From IMG/VR virus record IMGVR_UViG_3300043468_000200, positions 1 to 21,278 of that record: DNA of 21,278 nt, one strand, 5' to 3'. Both the position numbers and the translations under genes were made by a program. The first letter of the stretch is position 1. Every line of letters begins with the position of its first letter. Shown here piece after piece: positions 1-6,089 of this stretch. This stretch comes from a virus. The notes under the pieces were generated by a model that was not told the origin of the DNA, ran no database searches, and saw nothing but the letters and a program-made list of their open reading frames with translations.

Positions 1-18
1 TTCGGCCCCGTCCTTTAA
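1..18 (+). CDS. Possible 3' end of an upstream gene
   Basis: Frame 1 reads five residues (FGPVL) and then TAA at 16-18, just before a strong ribosome binding site for the next gene. In tailed phages the next gene's type often follows the major capsid gene, so this may be the capsid C-terminus. Five residues cannot identify it, and frame 3 also ends in a stop at 19-21. Confidence 0.3.
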   Translation, partial: FGPVL

Positions 19-21
19 CTT

Positions 22-27
22 AGGAGG
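22..27 (+). promoter_or_regulatory. Strong Shine-Dalgarno site
   Basis: A perfect AGGAGG lies 5 bases before the ATG at 33. It fixes the start of the first complete gene and suggests high expression, as expected for an abundant virion protein. Confidence 0.8.
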
Positions 28-32
28 CAGAT

Positions 33-314
33 ATGGCTCTCTATCTCGGCGACGTTAAGGCCAATGTGGCTACATCCAGCAACACCGTTGTTGGCAGCCC
101 CGCCCGCGTTCGTGGCATCTATTACACGGCAAATGCTTCTGCTGGCTCTATCGTCGTAAAGGACGGTGGCTCTGGCGGCACAACCGTTCTCACGATTGCG
201 ACCCCGGCGAGCGGTTACGGCAATGTTACGGTTCCCGGTGACGGGATCCTTTGTTCGTCCAACGTCTATGTTGCGATGACCAATCTTGCGTCCGTAACCG
301 TCTTCTACGGCTAA
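33..314 (+). CDS. Small beta-rich virion protein, possible head decoration protein
   Basis: This 93-residue protein is rich in Gly, Ala, Thr and Val and has no charged clusters or membrane segments. The stretch RVRGIYYT near residue 26, a KDGGSGGTTVLTI strand and the C-terminal SVTVFYG look like a compact beta sandwich. I associate this pattern with small proteins encoded just after capsid genes in environmental phages. The strong Shine-Dalgarno site fits a protein made in many copies. It ends 9 bases before the next gene. Its role as a decoration or other virion protein is inferred from position and composition; no catalytic motif is visible. Confidence 0.6.
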   Translation: MALYLGDVKANVATSSNTVVGSPARVRGIYYTANASAGSIVVKDGGSGGTTVLTIATPASGYGNVTVPGDGILCSSNVYVAMTNLASVTVFYG

Positions 315-318
315 GGAG
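313..318 (+). promoter_or_regulatory. Shine-Dalgarno site for the 259-residue protein
   Basis: AAGGAG overlaps the upstream TAA (312-314) and lies 5 bases before the ATG at 324, so termination and reinitiation are closely linked. Confidence 0.65.
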
Positions 319-323
319 TCGGT

Positions 324-1103
324 ATGTCGGAAATCTCGTCGATCTCTCGCTTTGGCAAGACGGAGCCGTTCAACCTTCAGGTTGCTCGCGGTCAGGTTGC
401 ATGGCATCAGTCGCTAACTGTTTTCGGGTACAACTCTGATGTCGATCAGTCGATTGAGACAGTCTGGCCGGGTGGCGGGCTTCTGGCGTTTCCGTCCGCA
501 GCCTTGCAGATGAAGGTGAGTTCGGCCAACGCAAACGATACTGCTGCCGGTACTGGCGCTCGCACCGTTTACATCTCTGGTCTTGATGCGAGCTACAACG
601 AGACCTCCGAGACCGTTACGCTCAGCGGCCAAACCGCAGTCCTTACGGCAAATTCCTATCTCCATATCAACGAAGCCTATGTGGCTACCGCCGGATCTGG
701 GAATAGCGCAGCCGGGAACATATACATTGGTACGGGCGTTGTTACCTCTGGCGTCCCCGCGACCGTATATGACATCATTGCCTATGACTACAACAAGCGC
801 GTCACCGGCAGCTACACGGTCCCCGCTGGCTATACTGCCTACGTGTCTCAGGGGCTTTTCTCCACAGGACAGTCTGGCGGCACAAACTCCGTTACAGGGC
901 GTCTTATGACTCGCGGCACGAATGACATCCGGCTTACGGCTGCGATTGTCACGCTGAACAATGGTGCCGCTGACTACGTATTTGAGTATCCGCTTGTTGT
1001 GCCGGAGAAGACCACAATTGAGGCGCAGGCTTTCGGGGCCTCTGAAAACAACTCATGCTCGTCCATGTTCATTATCTTGCTGGTTAAGAACGCAAATGGC
1101 TAA
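324..1103 (+). CDS. Probable virion structural protein
   Basis: This 259-residue protein consists mostly of alternating Thr/Ser/Val/Gly strands with almost no long helix. That is typical of beta-sandwich head or tail components. A central section has a YDIIAYDYNKRVTGSYTVP stretch around residues 149-167. The C-terminus has a FEYPLVVPEKTTIEAQAFG strand pair followed by a short hydrophobic end. The start is set by AAGGAG 5 bases upstream. The protein follows a small decoration-like protein and precedes accessory genes, so it is probably part of the capsid-proximal structural block. It overlaps the next gene by 8 bases. The specific role (decoration, minor capsid or fibre attachment) is unknown. 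Confidence 0.6.
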   Translation: MSEISSISRFGKTEPFNLQVARGQVAWHQSLTVFGYNSDVDQSIETVWPGGGLLAFPSAALQMKVSSANANDTAAGTGARTVYISGLDASYNETSETVTLSGQTAVLTANSYLHINEAYVATAGSGNSAAGNIYIGTGVVTSGVPATVYDIIAYDYNKRVTGSYTVPAGYTAYVSQGLFSTGQSGGTNSVTGRLMTRGTNDIRLTAAIVTLNNGAADYVFEYPLVVPEKTTIEAQAFGASENNSCSSMFIILLVKNANG

Positions 1104-1350
1104 GTCTCCCGCTTGGACCCGGAAGGAAGGCAAGAACCCGAAGGGCGGTCTTAACGCCAAGGGTCGTGCATCCTACAATCGTGCAAACCCCGGAAAGCCG
1201 GGGCTCAAGCGTCCGCAGCCGGAGGGTGGTCCTCGTCGTGACTCGTTCTGCGCAAGGATGAAGGGGTTAAAGAAAAAGCTAACATCGGCAAAAACCGCCA
1301 ATGACCCAAACAGTCGTGTAAACAAAAGCCTTCGAGCATGGAATTGTTGA
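1096..1350 (+). CDS. DUF6321-like small basic protein
   Basis: This is an 84-residue, strongly basic protein. It opens with AKSPAWTRKEGKNPKGGLNAKGR and continues with Asn/Pro/Gly turns, a Pro/Gly-rich RPQPEGGPRRDSFCARMKG section and a C-terminal NKSLRAWNC. This pattern (W-x-R-K-E-G, N-P-K-G-G-L-N-A-K-G-R, S-F-C-A-R-M-K-G) matches my memory of DUF6321, a family from cyanophages and related aquatic phages with no assigned function. I chose the ATG at 1096, which overlaps the upstream stop, because an earlier in-frame ATG at 961 would lie deep inside the structural gene. The charge suggests nucleic-acid binding, which is inference. Confidence 0.75.
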   Translation: MAKSPAWTRKEGKNPKGGLNAKGRASYNRANPGKPGLKRPQPEGGPRRDSFCARMKGLKKKLTSAKTANDPNSRVNKSLRAWNC

Positions 1351-1706
1351 CCTGTACAAAGTGTAGGGAGGAAAAGCCTCAGACGCTTGAGTTCTTTCCC
1401 CCTCACAACAAAAAGAAGAACGGCTTGGATAGCTGGTGCCGAAAGTGCCGTGGATCCTACCGCAGCGAGATCCGGCGCGGAAATTACAGGAATTCAATTT
1501 CTGATTCCGACCTTAAGAATTGGATTTCCAGCAATCAAAACTGTATGATATGCGGAAAAGAAGAAAAGCTTGTTGTTGACCACGACCACGAAACGGGAAA
1601 GGTCCGGGGTCTTCTCTGCAACCATTGCAATCGCGGGCTTGGTCACTTTAGGGACAGCGTACAGTTCCTTGACCTTGCGGCAAAATATCTGAAGGATCGT
1701 GCCTGA
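1338..1706 (+). CDS. HNH endonuclease of the recombination endonuclease VII type
   Basis: This 122-residue protein has three Cys pairs: C6/C9 with C34/C37, and C69/C72 with C94/C97. They frame a D81-H-D-H-E-T-G core and the sequence RGLLCNHCNRGLG. That is the hallmark of the Endonuclease_7 HNH family: zinc-binding cysteines, catalytic His in the DHDH pair and a conserved Asn in the CNRGLG loop. T4 endonuclease VII (gp49) resolves branched DNA during packaging, but many family members are free-standing homing or nicking enzymes. The gene overlaps the DUF6321-like gene by 13 bases and its TGA overlaps the next ATG. All expected metal ligands are present, so it should be active. Either a Holliday-junction resolvase role or a mobile HNH role is possible. 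Confidence 0.88.
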   Translation: MELLTCTKCREEKPQTLEFFPPHNKKKNGLDSWCRKCRGSYRSEIRRGNYRNSISDSDLKNWISSNQNCMICGKEEKLVVDHDHETGKVRGLLCNHCNRGLGHFRDSVQFLDLAAKYLKDRA

Positions 1707-2077
1707 TGGGCCGCACCAACGAAGCATTGTGGTCGAGGGCCAAGGCAGAAGCCAAGGCGAAGATGGGCGGCAAGCACTCAGCCAGAGCTATGCAGTTGGC
1801 TGGCAAGATCTACAAGCAGCGCGGCGGTGGATATACCGGCCCGAAGACTGCGGCACAGAAGTCCATGTCCAAGTGGACGAAGGAAGATTGGGGAACCAAG
1901 AGCGGCAAGCCATCCGGCAAGACCGGAGAGCGCTACCTCCCCAAGAAGGCCCGTGCCGCACTGACATCCGCTGAATATGCAGCGACAACCCGGGCGAAAC
2001 GTGCCGGGACAAAATCCGGGAAGCAGTTCGTCCCTCAACCAAAGAGAATTGCCGCGAAGACGGCACGGTTCAGGTGA
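1706..2077 (+). CDS. DUF5872-like basic protein
   Basis: This 123-residue protein is very rich in Lys, Arg, Ala and Gly. It has an N-terminal helix (NEALWSRAKAEAKAKMGGKHS), a YKQRGGGYTGPKT turn and a central SMSKWTKEDWGTKSGKPS motif. A helical, Lys/Arg-rich tail with the ALTSAEYAATTRAKRAGT pattern follows. The KWTKEDWGTKSGKPS core matches my memory of DUF5872, found in phages and algal viruses with no known function. The composition suggests DNA binding or a packaged internal protein (inference). The ATG overlaps the upstream TGA (TGATG junction), so translation is probably coupled to the HNH gene. Confidence 0.72.
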   Translation: MGRTNEALWSRAKAEAKAKMGGKHSARAMQLAGKIYKQRGGGYTGPKTAAQKSMSKWTKEDWGTKSGKPSGKTGERYLPKKARAALTSAEYAATTRAKRAGTKSGKQFVPQPKRIAAKTARFR

Positions 2078-2082
2078 CATAG

Positions 2083-2301
2083 ATGGATACAAAGGTTGAA
2101 ATTTCGGTTGCCCGTATGGAAGTGCAGGTTGAACGCCTTGAGAAAGACGTGGCCGAGGTGAAGGATGACGTGAAAGCCATCCGTGCTACACTCGATAAGG
2201 CCACAGGCGGTTGGAAAGTGCTTATGATGGTTGGCGGGGCGTCGGCTGCGATTGCCGCGTTCATCACAAAGGTAATGTCCGCATGGCCGTTCGGTCGGTA
2301 A
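2083..2301 (+). CDS. Coiled-coil and transmembrane protein, XhlA-like holin or lysis accessory
   Basis: This 72-residue protein has an N-terminal heptad-like helix (about residues 5-38, VEISVARMEVQVERLEKDVAEVKDDV) and a single hydrophobic membrane segment (about 44-64, WKVLMMVGGASAAIAAFI). It ends in a short tail. A coiled coil followed by one membrane helix is the architecture of haemolysin XhlA-type proteins, which act with holins in prophage lysis modules. It opens a block that contains a secreted protein, an M15 endolysin and a second holin candidate, which supports a lysis role. The start is 5 bases after the previous stop. It overlaps the next gene by 19 bases. Pore formation is inferred and not visible in the sequence. 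Confidence 0.65.
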   Translation: MDTKVEISVARMEVQVERLEKDVAEVKDDVKAIRATLDKATGGWKVLMMVGGASAAIAAFITKVMSAWPFGR

Positions 2302-2681
2302 TACTGGCTCTCGCAGCCTTTCTGGTTTTCAGCGCCCCTGCTCGCGCTCAGGAGTGCGTCCCCGTTTCAGAGTTCGCCGAAATCGTTCGTGATACCGGCG
2401 CGATTGTCATGCTTGCGAAAGCGGAGGCTGCTCAACGGGCGGCTCGCGTTGTAAACATCAACAGGGCCAATGCCGGGAAGAAGCCGATTGATGTCGGCAA
2501 CTTCATGGTTATGCTTCTTCAGGACCCCGACGGCACGATCTCTGTCGGGGTTGCAATGTTTGACAAGCAGAACTGCGCAATTGCGGAAACGGTTGTAATT
2601 CTCACGGCTGATCAATGGCTGGGCTTTGCGCAGGACGCGAAGCTCGTCAAGGAAGACTTCGCCGTAATTCAGGGTTCGTGA
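2283..2681 (+). CDS. Secreted protein of unknown function in the lysis cassette
   Basis: Starting at the ATG at 2283 gives 132 residues with a clear Sec signal peptide: basic MAVR, a hydrophobic core VILALAAFLVFSA, and a probable cut after ARA near residue 22. I prefer this over the in-frame ATG at 2211, which would add a non-hydrophobic leader inside the upstream gene. An AAAGG stands 9-10 bases upstream of 2283. The mature part has two cysteines (about residues 25 and 98) that could form a disulphide in the periplasm, a helix, and a DGTISVGVAMFD strand. There is no lipobox, so it is not a typical outer-membrane spanin. It sits between a holin-like protein and the endolysin. I do not recognise its family. 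Confidence 0.7.
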   Translation: MAVRSVILALAAFLVFSAPARAQECVPVSEFAEIVRDTGAIVMLAKAEAAQRAARVVNINRANAGKKPIDVGNFMVMLLQDPDGTISVGVAMFDKQNCAIAETVVILTADQWLGFAQDAKLVKEDFAVIQGS

Positions 2682-3091
2682 TGGAATTCAGCAAGACATC
2701 GCTTTCGAGGCTCAAGGGCGTACATCCGGATTTGGTGCGCGTTGTGACCCGTTGCGCGAAGGACTGGACGGACAAGCAGTTCACCTTCGGCATTACGTGC
2801 GGGGTTCGTACACTTGAGGAGCAGAAGATCCTTGTGAGCAAGGGTGCCTCCAAGACGCTCAAGAGCCGCCACATTCCTGCGGCCAACGGTTACAGTCACG
2901 CCATTGACGTTGTGGCGTACATTGATGGTGCCGTCCGCTGGGATTGGCCCCTTTACGGAAAGATTGCCACAGCGATGAAGGCTGCGGCCAAGGCAGAAAA
3001 GGTTCCCGTTGAGTGGGGCGGGGACTGGACTACGTTCAAAGACGGCCCCCACTACCAACTGCCGTGGAAATCATACCCCGGCACAAAATAG
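2681..3091 (+). CDS. Endolysin, M15-family peptidase (L-Ala-D-Glu or D-Ala-D-Ala carboxypeptidase type)
   Basis: This 136-residue protein has the M15 pattern: an N-terminal helix (SRLKGVHPDLVRVVTRC), a strand TFGITCGVRTLEEQ, S62-R-H64, then G70-Y-S-H73-A-I-D76, and W112-G-G-D-W with G-P-H124-Y-Q-L near the C-terminus. H64 or H73, D76 and H124 are the likely zinc ligands, and E111 is a candidate catalytic residue. Such enzymes cut peptide bonds in peptidoglycan stems and serve as phage endolysins (for example in T5). The ATG at 2681 overlaps the upstream TGA. A start at 2615 would add an arginine-rich leader read in the wrong frame of the previous gene. No signal peptide is present, so export would rely on a neighbouring holin. 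Confidence 0.88.
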   Translation: MEFSKTSLSRLKGVHPDLVRVVTRCAKDWTDKQFTFGITCGVRTLEEQKILVSKGASKTLKSRHIPAANGYSHAIDVVAYIDGAVRWDWPLYGKIATAMKAAAKAEKVPVEWGGDWTTFKDGPHYQLPWKSYPGTK

Positions 3092-3100
3092 GAAGTTCGC

Positions 3101-3271
3101 ATGAACAAGGAAATGGTACTCGGTCTCGTTCGCCACCTGCTTACGTTCGGTGGTGGTTACGTCGCGGCCAAGGGCATTGTCGATCAGGCTGTTGTCAATG
3201 AGGCTATCGGCGCTGTTATCACGTTGATCGGTCTCGGCTGGTCGGTCGCTGACAAGAAGAAGAAAGCCTGA
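3101..3271 (+). CDS. Small holin, Pam3-gp28-like
   Basis: This 56-residue protein has two short hydrophobic segments (about residues 6-24 and 34-49) joined by a short hydrophilic turn, and it ends in a lysine cluster (DKKKKA). The pattern VLGLVRHLLTFGGGYVAAKG, then GAVITLIGLGWSV and a Lys tail, matches my memory of Pam3-gp28-type holins from aquatic phages. It follows the M15 endolysin by 9 bases, has an AGGA upstream of the ATG, and ends in a TGATG junction with the next gene. It is the strongest candidate for the membrane-permeabilising protein that triggers lysis. Confidence 0.8.
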   Translation: MNKEMVLGLVRHLLTFGGGYVAAKGIVDQAVVNEAIGAVITLIGLGWSVADKKKKA

Positions 3272-3492
3272 TGTCGGAGGCGGTCGTACTGATCGCCTGC
3301 GTGTTGGGTTTGGCGATTGGCACATATTTCGTGGCGAAAAGCCCGGACTTCTGGTTCGGGCTGATCACGCATGTGGCTAAGGAAATGATGCCAATCATCG
3401 CCAAAAGAATGCCTCCGGATCAGGAGGCGGCTTGGCGTGACTGCGTAAAGCGCAACGGCAAGTGGAACCATCGTAAGAATCGGTGTGAATGA
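3271..3492 (+). CDS. Small membrane protein of the lysis block
   Basis: This 73-residue protein has an N-terminal membrane segment (about 4-22, AVVLIACVLGLAIGTYFVA). An amphipathic stretch (about 26-47) and a basic tail with two cysteines (MPPDQEAAWRDCVKRNGKWNHRKNRC) follow. It starts on the stop of the holin gene and ends on the start of the next gene, so translation is tightly coupled. Its place after the holin and its one-membrane-segment topology are compatible with an inner-membrane spanin or an antiholin, but the soluble part lacks the long coiled coil of a usual i-spanin. The function is unassigned. Confidence 0.7.
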   Translation: MSEAVVLIACVLGLAIGTYFVAKSPDFWFGLITHVAKEMMPIIAKRMPPDQEAAWRDCVKRNGKWNHRKNRCE

Positions 3493-3689
3493 TGGCTATG
3501 TCTCGCGGAAATATGGGCAAGCAGATTGCCCGCCCCGGCAAGGTGAAGAAGGTGATGCACGAATTCAAGGTCGGCAGCCTCAAGTCTAGCTCGGGCCAGC
3601 GCGTGACAAATCCGAAGCAGGCGGTTGCTATCGCCTTGTCAGAGGCTCGGCGTGTGCGCCGTCCTCGGCGTCCCAAGAGGATGAAATGA
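3489..3689 (+). CDS. DUF6496-like small basic protein
   Basis: This 66-residue protein carries KVMHEFKVGSLKSSSGQRV, TNPKQAVAIALSEARR and a C-terminal run of Arg/Pro/Lys. This matches my memory of the DUF6496 pattern (MHEFK-x-G-x-L-x-S-x-x-G-x-x-V-x-x-x-x-Q-A-I-A-I-A-L-S-E-A). The family is found in phages and some bacteria and has no assigned function. Its basic character suggests nucleic-acid contact. The start is ambiguous: ATG codons at 3489, 3492 and 3498 are all in frame. The first overlaps the upstream TGA and fits the local coupling pattern. It overlaps the next gene by 4 bases (ATGA). Confidence 0.78.
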   Translation: MMAMSRGNMGKQIARPGKVKKVMHEFKVGSLKSSSGQRVTNPKQAVAIALSEARRVRRPRRPKRMK

Positions 3690-5857
3690 GCAAGAAGAAA
3701 GTCACTGCCCCAACCACATACAACCCCGGATCTGGCCATCCAAAGGAATATCTTGCCTACCTCAATTGGCAGGAGATGCAGGCGCTTCAGCGCTTAAATG
3801 GTAATGGACCCCGCCGTGGTCCAAAGGGTATTCCCTCTTTCGCTGACGACAGCGCATCTTCTTTGGGAAATGAGCGCCCACCTGAAAGCCCGTACAGCGG
3901 GTATCAAGGTGGCGGTGACGGTGGATTTTCGGGAAACAACTATAGCGATGCCGGTAGCGAAAGTGGCGGCGGCGGCTATGGCGGTAGTGACTATGGCGGT
4001 GGTGGATCTAGCTATTCTGGGTCATCCACGGGTGCATATCAGTCGTCCAGAGATACGGCTGCATCACCCGAATCGCCATCTCCGTCTCAGCAGCAGTCTC
4101 CCGATACAGCCGCACAGAACGCGGCAGAGGTTAACAACGCCAAAGAAGCTTCGCTTAGCTCGGCACTCATGGATGACTCCAGAAGGGGAGGCATTTCTTC
4201 TATCAATGTTGGCCCGATGCAAACGCCTGTTGCGATTGGCGGCGGTCAGATACATGACGCTCTTTCCGAGGTTGCCAGCTATTCTTATCGTCCGGTTACA
4301 CCGACGAGCCCCGGTGCGGGCGGCGGCTTTGGTTCACTTGATACTCGTCGTAGCAGCCTTCTTTCGCCCGTTGGTCCTTCTAGCGGAACAGAAGCATTTG
4401 GCAATGTTGGTCCGTCCCGTATATCTCCGCTTGGGTCGTATCCCGGATTTGGATCCAGTACAGATTTAAAATTGCCGACTTCATATCCTGATGCGCCTTC
4501 CGGGACTTTTGGCCCGATATCCCCCATCAAAACATATTATCCAGACGCGCCGCAGGGGTCTTTTGGGCCTCGCATATCTTCACCTACTTCACGCCGTCCT
4601 ACTGATCCTGATCTCTCCCCATACACGCAGCCGAGCAATATGTGGATGTCAGAGCCCGGCGGGATAAGCGCCCTCGGGTTCAGCAGGATTGAACCGCTCA
4701 AGCAGGCCATCGGGGATGCTTACAAGGCAATTGGCAACTACTTTTCGCCGGAAACTCCGTCTGGCGGCGTTGCTGGCCTTGGTGGTATTCCTTCTCTTGA
4801 AATTGCAAACAAATCTCCGGATGTCAAGAACGACATCAGCATGAGCGTTATCGGAGGTCTTGGTATGCCTGCGACCACGGGGTCGGCACAATCACAAAAG
4901 ATTAGCCCGTTCACTAATCTCGAACTTAGGAATATAGCATACGGAAGCCCAGACTTCGGAAAGATTGGGTTTGTTGCTGGTAAGTACGACAGCCCGATTG
5001 GGCCAACCGCAATCGGGGATAGAACAAATCCGTTTGCAAAATATGCAAGCGATTCGCTGCCGCCGGGCTACCGTGAAAAGTATCTTGGCACTGAAATTAT
5101 GGTGGAGGATGTGCCGCCGGAGGCTCCGGCGGCCCCAGCGGGATCAATCGCTATACCGTCCCAAGAGGAAGATATCGTAAATCAGGTAAAGCCCGCCGTC
5201 CCGTATGGCCCAATTTATGTTGATCAAAAAATCCAAGAGGTCATGCGCCGCTACGACAAAATAAACGACAAAGTCGTTGGCGGTGGTATTGGCTTGGCAA
5301 AGGGGGTCGTCGGAGCCTTTACGGGAGGTCTTGGTTCGCTGGCTCTTTCCGGTGTCGAAAAAGGTCTTGACTACTTCACGGGCAGAGATTTCAGTGAAAC
5401 AATAACCGATCCGGCATCCTCTGCCAGACGCTCCCTTATGCAAGCAAGAACTGATGAGGAGAGGCAGCAGATTATTTCCGACAACCCGCAGCTTGTGCCT
5501 TTTGCGCGGCAGGCTGGCGTTGACGTAACTGACGAGAACATGCAAGACTGGCAAAACCAGAGAATTGCTTCAGGGGTAATCCCGAAGGGTATGCCAATCC
5601 CGGGGTATGGTGGATCTGCGTATCAGGGTGGAGCTCCAATTCGTGAGCTTGGCGGCAAACAGAGCTACGAAACAGCATACAACCCCACAAGCCCATCTTA
5701 TCCGTCGGGCGCGACACCGGCACCGGAAGAGTCAACCGGGAGGCCGTACCAGTATTACCTCTGGGACCTTGGCGTCGGAATTCCATCTCCGGGGGACCCG
5801 GACTATAATGACTATCAGGAATATCTAGCTGGACGCGAGCCGTCCGCGAGGACCTGA
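3686..5857 (+). CDS. Large low-complexity probable virion protein
   Basis: This 723-residue protein is mostly disordered. Residues 20-52 form a short ordered head (YLAYLNWQEMQALQRLNGN then GPKGIPSFADD). Residues 70-115 are Gly/Ser/Tyr-rich, 125-150 Ser/Pro/Gln-rich, and 200-320 Pro/Ser/Gly-rich. Two near-copies of YPDAP-x-G-x-FGP occur at 267-276 and 285-294. Residues 515-570 look ordered: a helix, then a Gly-rich hydrophobic hairpin (VVGGGIGLAKGVVGAFTGGL). Residues 570-615 form charged helices. The C-terminus (686-717) is aromatic and compact (YQYYLWDLGVGIPSPGDP). No enzyme motif is visible. The Gly-rich hydrophobic hairpin and disorder resemble ejected internal virion proteins (inference). 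ATGA overlap joins it to the upstream gene. Confidence 0.65.
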   Translation: MSKKKVTAPTTYNPGSGHPKEYLAYLNWQEMQALQRLNGNGPRRGPKGIPSFADDSASSLGNERPPESPYSGYQGGGDGGFSGNNYSDAGSESGGGGYGGSDYGGGGSSYSGSSTGAYQSSRDTAASPESPSPSQQQSPDTAAQNAAEVNNAKEASLSSALMDDSRRGGISSINVGPMQTPVAIGGGQIHDALSEVASYSYRPVTPTSPGAGGGFGSLDTRRSSLLSPVGPSSGTEAFGNVGPSRISPLGSYPGFGSSTDLKLPTSYPDAPSGTFGPISPIKTYYPDAPQGSFGPRISSPTSRRPTDPDLSPYTQPSNMWMSEPGGISALGFSRIEPLKQAIGDAYKAIGNYFSPETPSGGVAGLGGIPSLEIANKSPDVKNDISMSVIGGLGMPATTGSAQSQKISPFTNLELRNIAYGSPDFGKIGFVAGKYDSPIGPTAIGDRTNPFAKYASDSLPPGYREKYLGTEIMVEDVPPEAPAAPAGSIAIPSQEEDIVNQVKPAVPYGPIYVDQKIQEVMRRYDKINDKVVGGGIGLAKGVVGAFTGGLGSLALSGVEKGLDYFTGRDFSETITDPASSARRSLMQARTDEERQQIISDNPQLVPFARQAGVDVTDENMQDWQNQRIASGVIPKGMPIPGYGGSAYQGGAPIRELGGKQSYETAYNPTSPSYPSGATPAPEESTGRPYQYYLWDLGVGIPSPGDPDYNDYQEYLAGREPSART

Positions 5858-5858
5858 G

Positions 5859-6002
5859 ATGGCAAAAAAGAAAGACGCAATTGGGAATAGCCTCCCCCTC
5901 TTCACCAAAAAGAGCCGGGGGCGCAGCAAGCCGGTCCATAGGCGGGGTTCCAAAAAGCTTGGCCCGAAGGACCCCAACAGGGGCGACAGAGGCAAATATT
6001 AA
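5859..6002 (+). CDS. Small, highly basic protein
   Basis: A 47-residue reading frame starts 1 base after the upstream TGA and ends at TAA 6000-6002. It opens with MAKKKDAIGNSLPLFTKKSRGR and continues with KPVHRRGSKKLGPKDPNRGD, and about a third of it is Lys and Arg. Its composition matches the other small basic proteins of this region, and a GAGGA stretch upstream could serve as ribosome binding site. I do not recognise a family. A role in binding packaged DNA is possible but only inferred. Confidence 0.6.
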   Translation: MAKKKDAIGNSLPLFTKKSRGRSKPVHRRGSKKLGPKDPNRGDRGKY

Positions 6003-6089
6003 GATAGCGGGGAACGTGAGCATTTGGGCAGGCGGCTCCTGTAATCGGCGGTATGCCTCTTGGAGCGGGGCTCACACTTAGGATCAAAG
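6003..6089 (+). other. Short interval without a firm gene
   Basis: This 87-base gap is the longest between confident genes. One frame offers a GTG-started 21-codon peptide ending at 6081. Another reads naturally from about 6023 onward (AFGQAAPVIGGMPLGAGLTL) and runs on into the first part of the adaptor gene, but it follows a stop codon. A TAGGAT at about 6079-6084 may be the ribosome binding site for the adaptor. I see no terminator hairpin. Confidence 0.4.

Noticed and set aside
2615-2680. An upstream start for the M15 endolysin
   Set aside because: The added residues are an Arg/Gly-rich leader read in another frame of the secreted protein gene. The ATG at 2681 overlaps the upstream stop and fits the family start.
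3798-4469. A 223-residue open frame on the + strand inside the 723-residue gene
   Set aside because: It is the +1 shadow of a low-complexity Gly/Ser/Pro gene, has no ribosome binding site, and its composition follows from the main frame.
5472-6023. A 183-residue open frame on the - strand
   Set aside because: It is antisense to the 3' end of the large gene and its small follower, has Arg/Cys/Pro-rich composition typical of shadows, and no other gene is on this strand.
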